From NCBI GenBank assembly GCA_026874595.1, contig CM049316.1, positions 7,576,339-7,640,338 of the forward strand: a stretch of DNA of 64,000 nucleotides. Reading direction: 5' to 3'. Shown here piece by piece: positions 23,505 to 35,065 of this stretch; within the stretch, counting starts at the first letter, position 1, and each line of letters opens with the position of its first letter. Below the pieces are notes generated by a model. That model had not been told where the DNA came from and did no database searches. It was given only the letters and a program-made list of their open reading frames with translations. The stretch is from Sipunculus nudus (lineage: Eukaryota > Annelida > Sipuncula > Golfingiida > Sipunculidae). Both the position numbers and the translations under genes were made by a program.

Positions 23505-25534
23505 ATCAAAACTGACTCTTCAGGACCTACGTCCTTTAGTCAAAATTGACTCTCCAGGATCCACGTCTTTCAGCTAAAACTGACTCTTCAGGACCCACGT
23601 CTTTTAGTCAAAACTGACTCTCCAGAACCCACGTCTTTCAGTCAAAAGTGACTCCCCAGAACCCACGTCTTTCAGTCAAAAATGACTCTTCAGGACCCAC
23701 GTATTTCAGCTAAAATTGACTCTTCAGGACCCACGTCTTTTAGTCAAAACTGACTCTCCGGAACCCACGTCTTTCAGTCAAAAGTGACTCCCCAGAACCC
23801 ACGTCTTTCCGTCAAAAATGACTCTTCAGGACCCACGTCTTTCAGTCAAAACTGACTCTTCAGGACCCAAGTCTTCAAGTCAAAACTGACTCTTCAGGAC
23901 CTACGTCTTTTAGTCAAAATTGACTCTCCAGAATCCACGTCTTTCAGCTAAAACTGACTCTTCAGGACCCACGTCTTTTAGTCAAAACTGACTCTCCAGA
24001 ACCCACGTCTTTCAGTCAAAAGTGACTCTCCAGAACCCATGTCTTTTAGTCAAAAGTGACTCTTAAGGACCCACGTCTTTCAGTCAAAAATGACTTTTCA
24101 GGACCTACGTCTTTTAGTCAAAACTGACTCTCCAGAATCCACGTCTTTCAGTTAAAACTGACTCTTCAGGACCCACGTCTTTTAGTCAAAACTGACTCTC
24201 CAGAACCCACGTCTTTCAGTCAAAAGTGACTCTCCAGAACCCATGTCTTTCAGTCAAAAATGACTCTTCAGGACCCACGTCTTTCAGTCAAAAATGACAT
24301 TTCAGGACCTACGTCTTTTAGTCAAAACTGACTCTCCAGAATCCACGTCTTTCAGCTAAAACTGACTCTTCAGGACCCACGTCTTTTAGTCAAAACTGAC
24401 TCTCCGGAACCCACGTCTTTCAGTCAAAAGTGACTCCCCAGAACCCACGTCTTTCAGTCAAAAATGACTCTTCAGGACCCACCTCTTTCAGTCAAAACTG
24501 ACTCTTCAGGACCCAAGTCTTACAGTCAAAACTGACTCTTCAGGACCTACGTCTTTTAGTCAAAATTGACTCTCCAGAATCCACGTCTTTCAGCTAAAAC
24601 TGACTCTTCAGGACCCACGTCTTTTAGTCAAAACTGACTCTCCAGAACCCACGTCTTTCAGTCAAAAGTGACTCTCCAGAACCCATGTCTTTTAGTCAAA
24701 ATTGACTCTTAAGGACCCACGTCTTTCAGTCAAAAATGACTTTTCAGGACCTACGTCTTTTAGTCAAAACTGACTCTCCAGAATCCACGTCTTTCAGCTA
24801 AAACTGACTCTTCAGGACCCAGGTCTTTTAGTCAAAACTGACTCTCCAGAACCCACGTCTTTCAGTCAAAAGTGACTCTCCAGAACCCATGTCTTTTAGT
24901 CAAAAGTGACTCTTAAGGACCCACGTCTTTCAGTCAAAAATGACTTTTCAGGACCTACGTCTTTTAGTCAAAACTGACTCTCCAGAATCCACGTCTTTCA
25001 GCTAAAACTGACTCTTCAGGACCCACGTCTTTTAGTCAAAACTGACTCTCCAGAACCCACGTCTTTCAGTCAAAAGTGACTCTCCAGAACCCATGTCTTT
25101 TAGTCAAAATTGACTCTCCAGGATCCACGTCTTTCAGCTTAAACTGACTCTTCAGGATCCACGTCTTTAAGTCAAAACTGACTCTTCAGGACCAACGTCT
25201 TCCATTCAAAACGTACTCTCCAGAACACGTGTCCTTCAGTCTAAACTGCCTCTCCAGACCCCATTTTTTTTAAAGCCAAAACTGACTCTCTAAGATCTTT
25301 AATTCAAAACTAGCTTTTTTAAACACGAGAAGTAATGGTTTTCGTGCTTAGTCAAAATCACTCGCCAAGACTTATGGGCTTGAGTGAAACTGACTCTCCA
25401 GGATCCCCGTCTTTTAGTCAAAACTGACTCTCCAGGACCCACGTCTTTCAGTCAAAACTGACTCTCTAGGATCCATGTCTTCAAGTCAAAACTGACTCTC
25501 CAGAACCCACGTCTTTTAGTCAAAAGTGACTCTT
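23505..25534 (+). repeat. 34-bp minisatellite with higher-order structure (about 60 units)
   Basis: The monomer reads approximately GACTCTTCAGGACCCACGTC followed by TTTTAGTCAAAACT and repeats about 60 times over 2.03 kb. Variant positions (CTTCAGGA or CTCCAGAA; TTTTAGTC or TTTCAGTC; AACTGAC or AAGTGAC) recur in order. The diagnostic variant CTTTCAGCTAAA or CTTTCAGTTAAA starts at 23941, 24145, 24349, 24587, 24791 and 24995. Those spacings are 204, 204, 238, 204 and 204, all exact multiples of 34, so the array has a 6-monomer higher-order unit with one 7-monomer step. Bases about 25240-25390 are degenerate. Stops in all frames and a period not divisible by three argue against coding. Confidence 0.97.
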
Positions 25535-26003
25535 GCATATCATATTGTTGAATGGCTTTGCAGGTTTATAACATGTGGCATCTCTTCTTGAACAATCACA
25601 AATAACATCGATGAAGCATTAGCAAAATTAAGGATATGTATTAGTAATCAGTCGTATAAACATGGTTGGGAGAACTCATCAGAGATAATCAGGTGATCGG
25701 TCGTACCAATTAGCAACGGCTTGTTTGCTCGGAATGAGATATAGTGTCACATTAAGTCTGACCTCCAATTTTCTTCATCGTTCCTGGAGACATACACTAA
25801 TTTAGCGCTTGGGGTCCACGGTTTCAGTGGATCCAGAATCCAGATATGAGTGATATGCTGTACAATATTTAATATGAACCTGTTGAACGTTTAGATTAGT
25901 AAATTTGCTTTAGCTACCTGTATGTTATATCGTTATGTTTCAGCTATATATTTATATATAAAATTAATTAAAATGATATGATAAAGGTCACTATATTATA
26001 ATA
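25535..26003. other. Gene-free interval
   Basis: Unique AT-rich DNA between the minisatellite and the AAT microsatellite. No gene or repeat is evident. Confidence 0.4.

Positions 26004-26051
<48 letters not shown>
26004..26051. repeat. (AAT)n microsatellite
   Basis: An uninterrupted ATA/AAT trinucleotide run of about 48 bp, 100 bp before the hAT-like element. Confidence 0.92.
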
Positions 26052-26052
<1 letters not shown>

Positions 26053-26154
26053 TCTATAGGTTTCATCGGGTCGTTTATAAGTGACATGCAAAACACTATA
26101 TACTATATAGTATAATTAAGTTTCTTAATATGTAATATTAATAATTTGTATAGA

Positions 26155-26162
26155 TTTAAGTG
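26155..26162. other. hAT target-site duplication, left copy
   Basis: TTTAAGTG here is identical to 28663-28670 on the other side of the element. Confidence 0.9.
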
Positions 26163-28662
26163 CAGCGGCGTACCTAGCCTCATTGCCGCCCAGGGCGGTC
26201 TTAGAAATTGCCTCCCCTCTGACAAAACATTATACAAAACTGGATAACATATTGACATATCATGTCAAATATCCTTGTTACAGGTTTGTATTTGACAGCA
26301 ACGCAATTATATGGATGGATTCACTGGCAGGGAATTCTTCCTCCACATATTAAAGAGCAAACATCTCTTTGCTAATGTAAATCAACAGATCGCTCGAAGT
26401 TCAAACGAGTATATTTCATTATAAAGTTAACAAAAAGGAATAAAACGAATATATTGTAACCAAAACAGATTAAACTGCAGGATACACATATATTGTGATC
26501 TTTCATCATTTATGTAAACACAATTCATGATTACTTTATACTCAACTTGGGAAAAAACTTTATTTGGTGTTATTCCATTCTTAACGCATACAAATACCTT
26601 GTCACATCTATAATTCCACCTCTTGTTATCGCATATGACAGCAGGTATACATCTAATAGAGCCATTGAGATATGCATGGTACTGCTGATTGCAAGGCATT
26701 TTGTAGTCTTTATTAGTCTAATTTCATGAGTTAGGCTTATATATATATATAGGCAGGGCATGTTTAATATTTTCACATAAAAAATCAAATGTTTTGAAGA
26801 ACTGACTTGGTTTAATAAAATTTCCTCAAAGTTAAAAGCATACCTTAATTCAAGGCTACATCAAAATCATTTTAGAATTATAGTGATTATGCACACTTTA
26901 ACTCGAGGTTTTATTTATGAACTTATGACTATTTGTTATTCAATAAAGTATTTAAATAAATTTCAAGTAATCATATCATTTAAATACATATTATATTTTA
27001 ATTTTAAATTATTTGTCACAATATACGACAATTGTCTGTAGGTAGTGGATCATTAAACTGTTATTAACAGAATTAACAGTACAGGTAAATATATCTTTAA
27101 TTTAAGTTTTGAAATCTAAAAATAAAACTGATGCGTGATACGTATATTGAACATGTGGCTAAGCGGCCACAGGGATTCATTCCGTCGGACAGTTATAATA
27201 GAATTATATCTTAAAGTTAAAATAATTCCTACATAGGTCTGGGTGTTCATTGTCTTTATTCACGTTACATAAAAGATCATGCATGTCATGTTGAGTAATC
27301 AAAAGACACAGGCATTTAGGTAGTACTCATTATATACATGATAGTGTAAACGTCTGTATTTTAACGAGACTGGTGTGAGAGTAGGGAGAATCATTGAAAA
27401 AGGGCACTTCAGGTTGTTTCAGACCGTTTAAATATCATGGAATATCGGAAATTCTAGGGTTCTAGAATGGAAATTCTTTATACTTTCCAAGGAAAGAGCA
27501 ACAAAATTCGTCAAAATATTGTTCGCACAATGTGGACGACAGACACCCCACCCCCACCACAGGGGGCCATTTGTCTTCTGGCAGGGTTTTTCCCTGGTGA
27601 TTACCAGCTGCTGCTAGGGATTTCTGTAAACGACGACCGCCCTGAAATGCTGGCCTTTGCATGATTGGTCAGTTAATTGATGGCGTTCTGACATTGCAAG
27701 ACCACAGATCTAACAAAGAATAACTACAAATATGTTCTTTTATTGCGTATATCTTGCCTCTATAGAGACCTTCCACAAATAATTTGGTTGGTTCCAGAGC
27801 CCAGTTTTTAATCCTGAAATTCTTGAAAATGGGACAAAAAGGCCAAATTTGTACTTTTTGAGGAACTACTTATGCCACTGATTATGTACTAAATCCCATT
27901 AATGCCGCCCCCCAAAATGTGCAAATCGTTCGCTGATCATTTTGAAGATTCCACTGCCCAGTTTATAATCCCTGGAATACTTGTATTGTGGGGCAAAAAT
28001 GCCAAATTTGAACTTTTTGAGGAACTCTTTATGCCACTGATAATACTAAATCCAAGAAATGCCACCCTCCCCCCCCCCCCCCCCAACATGCACACTAAAT
28101 GTACAAATCGTTCGCTGATCATTTTGTAGGTTCAACTCCCCAGTTTATAATCTCTAAAATATTTGAAATGGGACAAAAAGGCCAAATTTGTACTTTTTGA
28201 GGAACTCCTTATGCCACTGATTATGTACTAAATCCCAGAAATGCTGCCCCCTAAAATGTACAATTCTTTCGCTGCTCATTTTGTAGGTTCCACTGCCCAG
28301 TTTATAATCTCTGAATTATTTGAAATGGGACAAAAAAGCAAATTTGTATTTTTTGAGAAATTCCTTATGCCACTCATTATAGTAATTCACCGAAATGCCG
28401 CCCCCCCCCCCCACCCCTATATGTGCAAATTGTTCGCTAATCATTTGGTAGGTTCCACTGCCCAGTTTATAATTCCTATAATACTTGAAATTGGACAAAA
28501 TAAGCCAAATTTGTACTTTTTGAGCAACTCCTGATGTCACTCATTATACTAATTACCCGAAATGCCGCCCCCCCGCCCCCGCCCCCCCTCCCCAAAATGT
28601 GCCGCCCGGGGCGGACCGCCCCTGCCGTCCCCCCCCCCCCCCCCCCCCCAGGTACGCCACTG
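26163..28662. mobile_element. Non-autonomous hAT-like DNA transposon (2.5 kb)
   Basis: The left end CAGCGGCGTACCTAG and the right end CAGGTACGCCACTG are terminal inverted repeats (left CAGCGGCGTACCT, right complement CAGTGGCGTACCT). Both sides are flanked by the same 8 bp, TTTAAGTG (26155-26162 and 28663-28670). An 8-bp duplication with CAG.GGCG ends is the hAT signature. No transposase-like frame (such as RW or the C-terminal dimerisation block) is visible inside. The right third (27790-28600) is a tandem array of the subterminal region, and C-rich tracts appear in several units. Perfect target duplications suggest that the boundaries are preserved. Confidence 0.88.
27780..28600 (+). repeat. 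Tandem repeat inside the hAT element, about 160-180 bp period
   Basis: Five related units carry GCCCAGTTT(A/T)(T/A)AATC (or CCCCAGTTTATAATC) near 27797, 27953, 28137, 28291 and 28455. Each has GACAAAA, then (A/T)TTTTTTGAG, then a GAAATGC(C/T)GCCCCC block. The last unit leads into the true right terminus, so the array looks like repeated copying of the subterminal end. C-tract length differs between units. Confidence 0.85.
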
Positions 28663-28670
28663 TTTAAGTG
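28663..28670. other. hAT target-site duplication, right copy
   Basis: TTTAAGTG immediately follows the CCACTG end of the element and equals the left flank. Confidence 0.9.
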
Positions 28671-30584
28671 AAAACCGTTTCCTATACCGTGGACCAGATT
28701 TAAGTGAGTACAATGTTAAAATGCTTTTGACCATAAACACAAGCGGTTAGTTTAAATTCGTGATGAGAACTTTGTCCAAGATTAATTAAACAAAAGTAGC
28801 AAAAGAATAACATTTACTGAGTAAAATCGATTATGCGAAAACGGTTATTAGAAGGTATTTATATTACACGCGTGTATTTTGAGCCTAAAAACTCTCACTT
28901 GATGGAGGCCCTAGTTGTAAGTCATGTGTGTTTTAATTGTTCAGTGTCATTGGATACGTTGGGTTTTATACTTGAATTTTTTTTTGTAAGTTCTTAATGA
29001 GAACGACAACTCAGCTCCAGCAGGTAGTGATGTCGCCTAACGATATTAGGCACATTGTGTTTCTTTTGTTCGGAAACGAATGTACCTACTTATCGTCATA
29101 TTTATTGAGAATTAGGAATAATGTTTTTTCCTGGTATTTATTTATATATCATAAATTTTATATGATATCGTTTATGTATCATTGGTTTATACTTTAAAAG
29201 TGTGCGCGATGCATTTAATGTGGATAAGACAAGTATAGTTATTTGCGTTCCTACTCCCGTTATCTTTGCAAATCACTCCGACATCTGTTGTGTAATAAAA
29301 TGTAGGAAGCCTTAAAAATACCCCCACACAAAAAACAGTACTTAACACCTGCATGGATTTCGTGGGATTATTTGTTCAGGTTTTTCTCGTAAATCAAAGA
29401 AGAAACACTCCATTTTCTTATCTATTCACACATAACAAGTGTAGTTAATACTTGATATCACGTCGGTATGTGATGAACGTGTGCCGGCTCGGGCCTTGTT
29501 ATCGGTATTGCTGCTGGTTTTTAGCCCTTGTCATCCTCGCGTATAGTTTCGGTTGATTTAAGGTATCTGTGGCTGAGTCTACAATATAATACATGTATAC
29601 TTCACAGCTATCCATCTCTAAATGCCACTCGCCTTATGACAAAATGGATTTTTTAGAGTTGCAATGGAAAAGTGGATATGATATATCATGAACTGATTCA
29701 TGAACCAACTGCGTCCTGGGAAATTGATGAGGGTGATTTACTGGAAGACGCTTCCAGTTTTTGCTATTAATTTTTTTTTCTCTCTCTCTCTCGCTCACAC
29801 ACACACATTTACTGATGGCGTGTCAGAGTGATTTTATCGCATTTATCATATTTATAGTTTATCATATTTATAGATTAATCATTCACATATACAGTTTATA
29901 AAGTGTCATTTACAGTCCCCTTGGTGAATGACAGACAATGAGGATGCGAGGCCATGGTAACCCTTTTATTACCTTGATGATTACCTGTAACGAGAAGCCC
30001 CTAGTGTGTTTCAGGGGTTATCGTCCCGCCTAGTTGCTTTATCGTGGATTAATACTAATGTAAGGGATCTTTGGCTGATTAATGAGTAATTCGATATTTC
30101 CAAGAGGATATTCTTATAACCATGGCACTAATTAACTTCACGTTATATCTATAATATACATTTGTACTTGTTTACCTTTCAGTTCGTTCTACTTGAAGCA
30201 CAATCTCTGCTTTATAAGCAACACGGGAAAAACTGGCCCGGTAATCCCATATTATATAAATAAGTGTGAGCGAGAACAAACCTTCACAAATAAATCCGCT
30301 ATTGGTTCATCTGGATATATACATACGAGAAAGTTCAATTTTAATCAGATTCTGTCCATAATCACAATAATATGTCATACACATGAAATCATGTTTTCTT
30401 CCTTGTTTCTGTTTATCTCTATTAGTATGTCATATATCCCTTATTCTCATAAGCTTATTTGTTAAATTTGGAGTTGCAATGTATTTTGGGTTTTAATTTC
30501 ACGATATTCGTGAATGGCAAATAATAACGAATTTAAACCATCGGCAATAAGATTTATTCAAAACATATAATAATATCTAACAAT
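28671..30584. other. Gene-free interval
   Basis: No coding region is recognisable. A CT/CA-type run lies at about 29770-29808. Bases about 29910-30090 are non-repetitive and GC-balanced with homeodomain-like TAATTA/GATTAATA sites, so regulatory function is possible but unproven. Confidence 0.4.
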
Positions 30585-31401
30585 TGTTACATGTGTCTGT
30601 TTATAATGCACAGGCATTCTGATTCGTGATAGGCACTAGGCCCTGTTCGTTGCTACGAGGACGAGCGAGTTGGGCTCTGGCTTGCTCGTAAAGTGTGAAA
30701 CGTCGAGACACAGCGTTCTTTGTGTTCAAGAGGTTTCGGGTCTGTTCAGGCGCTGTGGGCGCACGTGTATTGTTATGTTCTTTGGAATGTTTCAGAATGG
30801 AAAGTTTTGGGATTCAGGTGAAAAAGCTATAAATGGGGGCTGTGTTTAGAGCCGAGGGAGAGAAAAATACCAGCGGACACGAGAGAGTGTGAGTTTCTAG
30901 TCAGTGTTTTAGGACCATTCCGGTAACTGCAGAACTTCCAGATCTTCAATGGACTTTATACACGAATTGTCACAAGTTTTATGGGATTATTACCAGAACT
31001 TCATTTTTGGATTACAACAGATTGTTTTCGCGATTCAATCGGACTATTCTCTGAGAAGATTTACATGAACTGTTTATCTGGAATATTTGTTTTAAGGGAC
31101 TCTTGTTGAGCTGTGACAGTGGTGGTATCCAGAAATCAAAGCCTAGGATCCGGACACTCTGGTAATGTACATTTTTGTTGTTGTTATACTGTGTAATTGT
31201 ATTTATTTAGTGTATAATAAATGTTAGTATTGTTCTTAGAATTAATTATAATTATTTGTTAACCAAAAAACACTGACTTCTTGTTCATTCTTCTAGAAAT
31301 TTCTCGCTGCCTAGTGTTGCAGAATCTGTTTTTTTTTATCTCGGTAACAAAATTTGTCCTTGTCACGATTGTGTGATCTGTTGTAATTAGGTTCCCTAAC
31401 A
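30585..31401 (+). mobile_element. Solo LTR related to the Gmr1-like element
   Basis: It starts TGTTACATGTG and ends CCCTAACA, and matches the 6589-7371 LTR in order: ACACAGCGTTCTTTG, a TATA-like CTATAAATGG, GGCTGTGTTTAGAGCCGAG, CCAGCGGACAC, GTGACAGTGGTGGTATCC, CGCTGCCTAGTGTT and GTGATCTGTTG. It is flanked by CAAT on both sides (30581-30584 and 31402-31405), a short target duplication. No internal coding sequence or second LTR adjoins it, so it probably arose by LTR-LTR recombination. It is more diverged than the two LTRs at 1-7371 are from each other, so it belongs to a related subfamily. Confidence 0.85.
30828..30836 (+). promoter_or_regulatory. TATA-like box of the solo LTR
   Basis: A CTATAAATG box occupies the same place as TATATAAGG in the other LTRs, upstream of GGCTGTGTTT. 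Confidence 0.45.
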
Positions 31402-32016
31402 CAATACAAATACCGGTGTACTTATATTTTTTCTGGAACGATCGCGAAAATAAAACCCTCGCGAAAAGTTCAAAATGAAGAGATCGCGAAATTTCAACCT
31501 AACAAATAGGAAGCCATCCACAGTAGTACGACTTACTTTGATTTACAAAGCTATTTTGAACCATTCACGGATCCGGCATCGCGAATAACAATACAATGTA
31601 CTTATTTCTGAAAGCAACATTTAAGTCTGGGTGGTGTATTTATCTGAATTTCCCTAGACATGTTGTCTGTCCCTGAGCGACTGAGGTAGTTATCTTCATC
31701 ACCAGAGGCCGTGAGTGACAGTATCACAGCGCCCTAGATCAGGAAGCAAGAGTGCAGTAACCGACCGCTTTGAAGGCCCGCATTAGTGCCTGGCGACATG
31801 GAGATGCACTTCTCTATTGAGACCTCTCCTCAGCCTTGCGTGCCTGACAATCAAATCGCGGAGTACACTGAGGGGAATTCCGTGCGCTCCGGCTGCCGCC
31901 CGCGCACATCTCAAATAGTGAGCGAGAATTAACGCGAGATACCGAGCCAAATGCCGAGAATAACCCATGTCCTTGAACATCACTCGTATACTAGTAAAAC
32001 AACGCATGTTAGCCCT

Positions 32017-32020
<4 letters not shown>
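31402..32020. other. Gene-free interval with TCGCGAAA-type repeats
   Basis: ATCGCGAAAATAAAACCCTC, then GCGAAAAG, ATCGCGAAA and ATCGCGAATA recur at 31441-31590 and may be a small unidentified repeat. A minus-strand 74-codon frame (31783-32007) is arginine-rich and unrecognised. Confidence 0.35.

Positions 32021-32077
<57 letters not shown>
32021..32077. repeat. (TA)n microsatellite
   Basis: An uninterrupted TA run of about 57 bp. Confidence 0.93.
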
Positions 32078-32082
<5 letters not shown>

Positions 32083-34805
32083 CAAATGGCAACATTTTTG
32101 AAGGACAGCTGTTTTCAGGAACAGAATTGTATATTGGTGAGTTAACCAAGAAGGAAGAAAAAAAAGAAAGATGATTTTAGGCTTAATGCACGACACATGT
32201 ACCTAATCATGTGGGAAAGATATAAATTACGATTGAGATGAAAGTAGATACATATTCATGGCAGTTTATAAGTACAACAGGTGTGGTTGGCAGTTTCCCC
32301 TTACCCGACCAACTCAACCCCTCCCACAGTCGATAGGTCTTCTATATCTATACATGTCACCTGCGGCCAAATCCAGATTATACTATATACATGCAGTTGA
32401 ATATATACCTCAGGCGGCCATACCCGCTGTGGTTATATATCATACAATTTGGGCGCAAATTCTGGAACGTAATAGAAATGTGACTGATATAGTCCACAAT
32501 AGGATAAATACTGAAGGCTTGGCGCATTTTATCCTTTGCCAACAAAAGTGGCACAGGAATATGTTAACAGCCTGGTTTGTGTGTTTTTGTCCGAGCAATA
32601 TCTCCGAACAACCAATGTATGTATTTCGATGGAAATTTCGGGTAGAACTCTGGGATGTATGGACAAAATAAAAATGCAGACCTTAATCTGGATCAAGCTT
32701 GATTCTGGTGATATAACTCTGCTGTACATTTCCGTGTATGGATCCGCGCTAAATCTGGGCCCCTATTATTGCCTACAATCACAACATTTGATTCAATTTA
32801 TTTCAAACTTTTTCCTAGATTTTCTTGGACATGGAGTCCGAGGGTACGTTAAAACTTTCAGTTAACGACCACGGTGTATCGGGGAAATGATGTCCTCGTG
32901 CATGGTGATCTTATCATATATGAAAATAGAGCAACCAGCACGTCATAATATTGAGAGTTTAAAAGAGCTTATGGGACTTCCTCTTCCAATTATACGTTGT
33001 AGATCATCTAACCGCTTGCGAGAAACAAAGAAATTCCGTGTAAACTATTCAAGCAATCAGTAAAATGGCAAAGAATGCGCTATGCGGCGTACTCTGGCTT
33101 CAGACTTCATTTGTTTCCAACATTATATATAGATTTTAACGACGTTTTGTAAAAGGGAGGACCAGAGGTCAAGGAAAAATAAATAACTTGTCGGTTGGAT
33201 CATTCCAATTTTTGGGGCGGGTCTGGATGAAAAAAAGGCAATGGCGGAGGTATCCACTTTATGATTGCCATCTAGTTACGTCATGTGGAATAAGAGATAC
33301 AAATTGACCTGAAAATGTCTACTTTTTAAGGAAGAAATCATTTTCTTTTACAATAATTCAAATGGAAAACTCTAAACATCTCCCGGGAACCAAGATACCA
33401 TCAGTCTTATATACATACAAGACCAAGACGACATCAGTTTGGATGGTGTGTCATGCAAATAACCGAAACAGGAACATGATTCAGCTTTCGTCTAATAACG
33501 GACTTTACACGAACCCAACAAGAACGTTACATGAACTGCACACGGTCTGTTCATAAGAGAACCATCGCCGGGAACTCTTATAGGACCCAAGGTCATTTCA
33601 TCATTAAGAAGTAATTAACTTTCGTCAGTTTTATCGATCTCATTGTTACAATGTACACCGCTTAAGGACCGGAATCTCTGGACCAGTGTGTCTAACAGGA
33701 AAATGATGGCTGGACCAGCAAGCTTTAAGCTGTTTTCCACACGTGCTGCCAGCAGCCGAAAATTATTTACGAAACCTCTCATACCGACCGGACTAATATG
33801 ACCTAATCACACGTCGAGGAAGAGCCACAGATTGTGGCCAGTTTACCTATTTTTCAGCACTGTTGTGGGTTTGGTCCAGCAGCTTAAAGCAGCAGCTGTG
33901 TAAGCCGAGTCCAATTTAAAAATAAAGGAGTCGTCTTTATTAACAGCAAAGTTATATCGGCGGTCGGGTACCAGTTAATGTGACCACACGGTCTCTGTTA
34001 ACCACCATTTTCGTCTTCTGCTTTTGCCTTGCAGTCATAGCTGCCTGGTTGGGTATAGTATTTGGCCATGTGTCTACAGGATTTGTTGTCTCTGAAACCA
34101 CCTTCACTCATTTATCCGAGAGCGGAAACACCTAACTACTATTTGTGGTGACAGTCTTACGTATATACTTGGTTACGTTTTGTTATAAATGAAAAATATA
34201 TATTCGGAATAAACGCACATCACTATAGAGGGTAATTATAAGTACAAACAACAAGACATTGCCTTATAACGTGTTCCTTTTTTAATGTAAAATAAATTAT
34301 GAGAGAATATTTTCAAAAGTTATTTTATCTTTGAACTTTTGTTCTACTTAATTAAGTTTTTTTTTATATGAAGATAAACCTATTTTATTTAATCGTTCTT
34401 TAACATATGGTAGATTGACAGACATAACGAGACAGATGGATGATTAATTATTGTGTTCGTGTGCTTGTCCAAACATTCCGTGGCTAATTTAAGACCACTT
34501 TGTCATACCACTGCGATAAAAAATCTCTGACCTTTAACATTTAGAACAACGGCAGGTGACTGAAGATTTAGGTGTTACCTAGAAAATCCAAATGTTCATC
34601 CGTCTCGTTAAGAGTATATCTCCCAGGGTACCTGACTCTGTTACCAGTGTCCGTGTCAAAAAGATGGACAAAGATCAATATTTCTCTCTAGGAATAACCG
34701 GCTCCCGTGCCCGCCCAGCTATTCACCCGTCAACATTATTGGCAGGATCCTCAAACCAGTCCAGAGGCGTCAAAGTCAGGGCTGGCCCTAGATTTGGATC
34801 ACTGA
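32078..34805. other. Gene-free interval
   Basis: Unique DNA without recognised genes or arrays. Open frames at 32258-32671 (plus) and 32536-32865 (plus) overlap each other and have no family features. The region ends in the 56-57-bp tandem repeat. Confidence 0.4.
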
Positions 34806-35065
34806 CAAAGACATGATCGGTCATTTCTCGGTACTTGAACATGAAGGTTTCTACATCAGAAAATTCGACATGATCGGTCATTTCTGTGCACTTGAACATG
34901 AAGCTTTTATATCTTGACATTTGATATGATCGGTCATTTCTGTGAACTTGAACATGAAGCTTTTATACTAGCACATTCGACATGATCGTTCATTTTTCTG
35001 GATTTGATCATTTTTTTTTTTACATCAGACCATCTGACATTATTGGTCATTTTTGGTCAAATTTA
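34806..35065 (+). repeat. Tandem repeat, 56-57-bp period, about 4-5 units
   Basis: (C/T)ATGATCGGTCATTT recurs at about 34812, 34869, 34925 and 34981, and more weakly near 35038. CTTGAACATGAAG(C/G)TTT follows in the first three units. The core is a near-palindrome (ATGATCGGTCAT). The last unit is degenerate. Confidence 0.85.

Noticed and set aside
23505-25534. Regular 34-bp repeats resembling a CRISPR array
   Set aside because: Units are contiguous with no spacers, and the window carries LTR retroelements and eukaryotic transposons. This is a minisatellite.
28549-28750. Proline- or glycine-rich frames at the hAT right end
   Set aside because: They arise from long C/G homopolymers next to the terminal inverted repeat.
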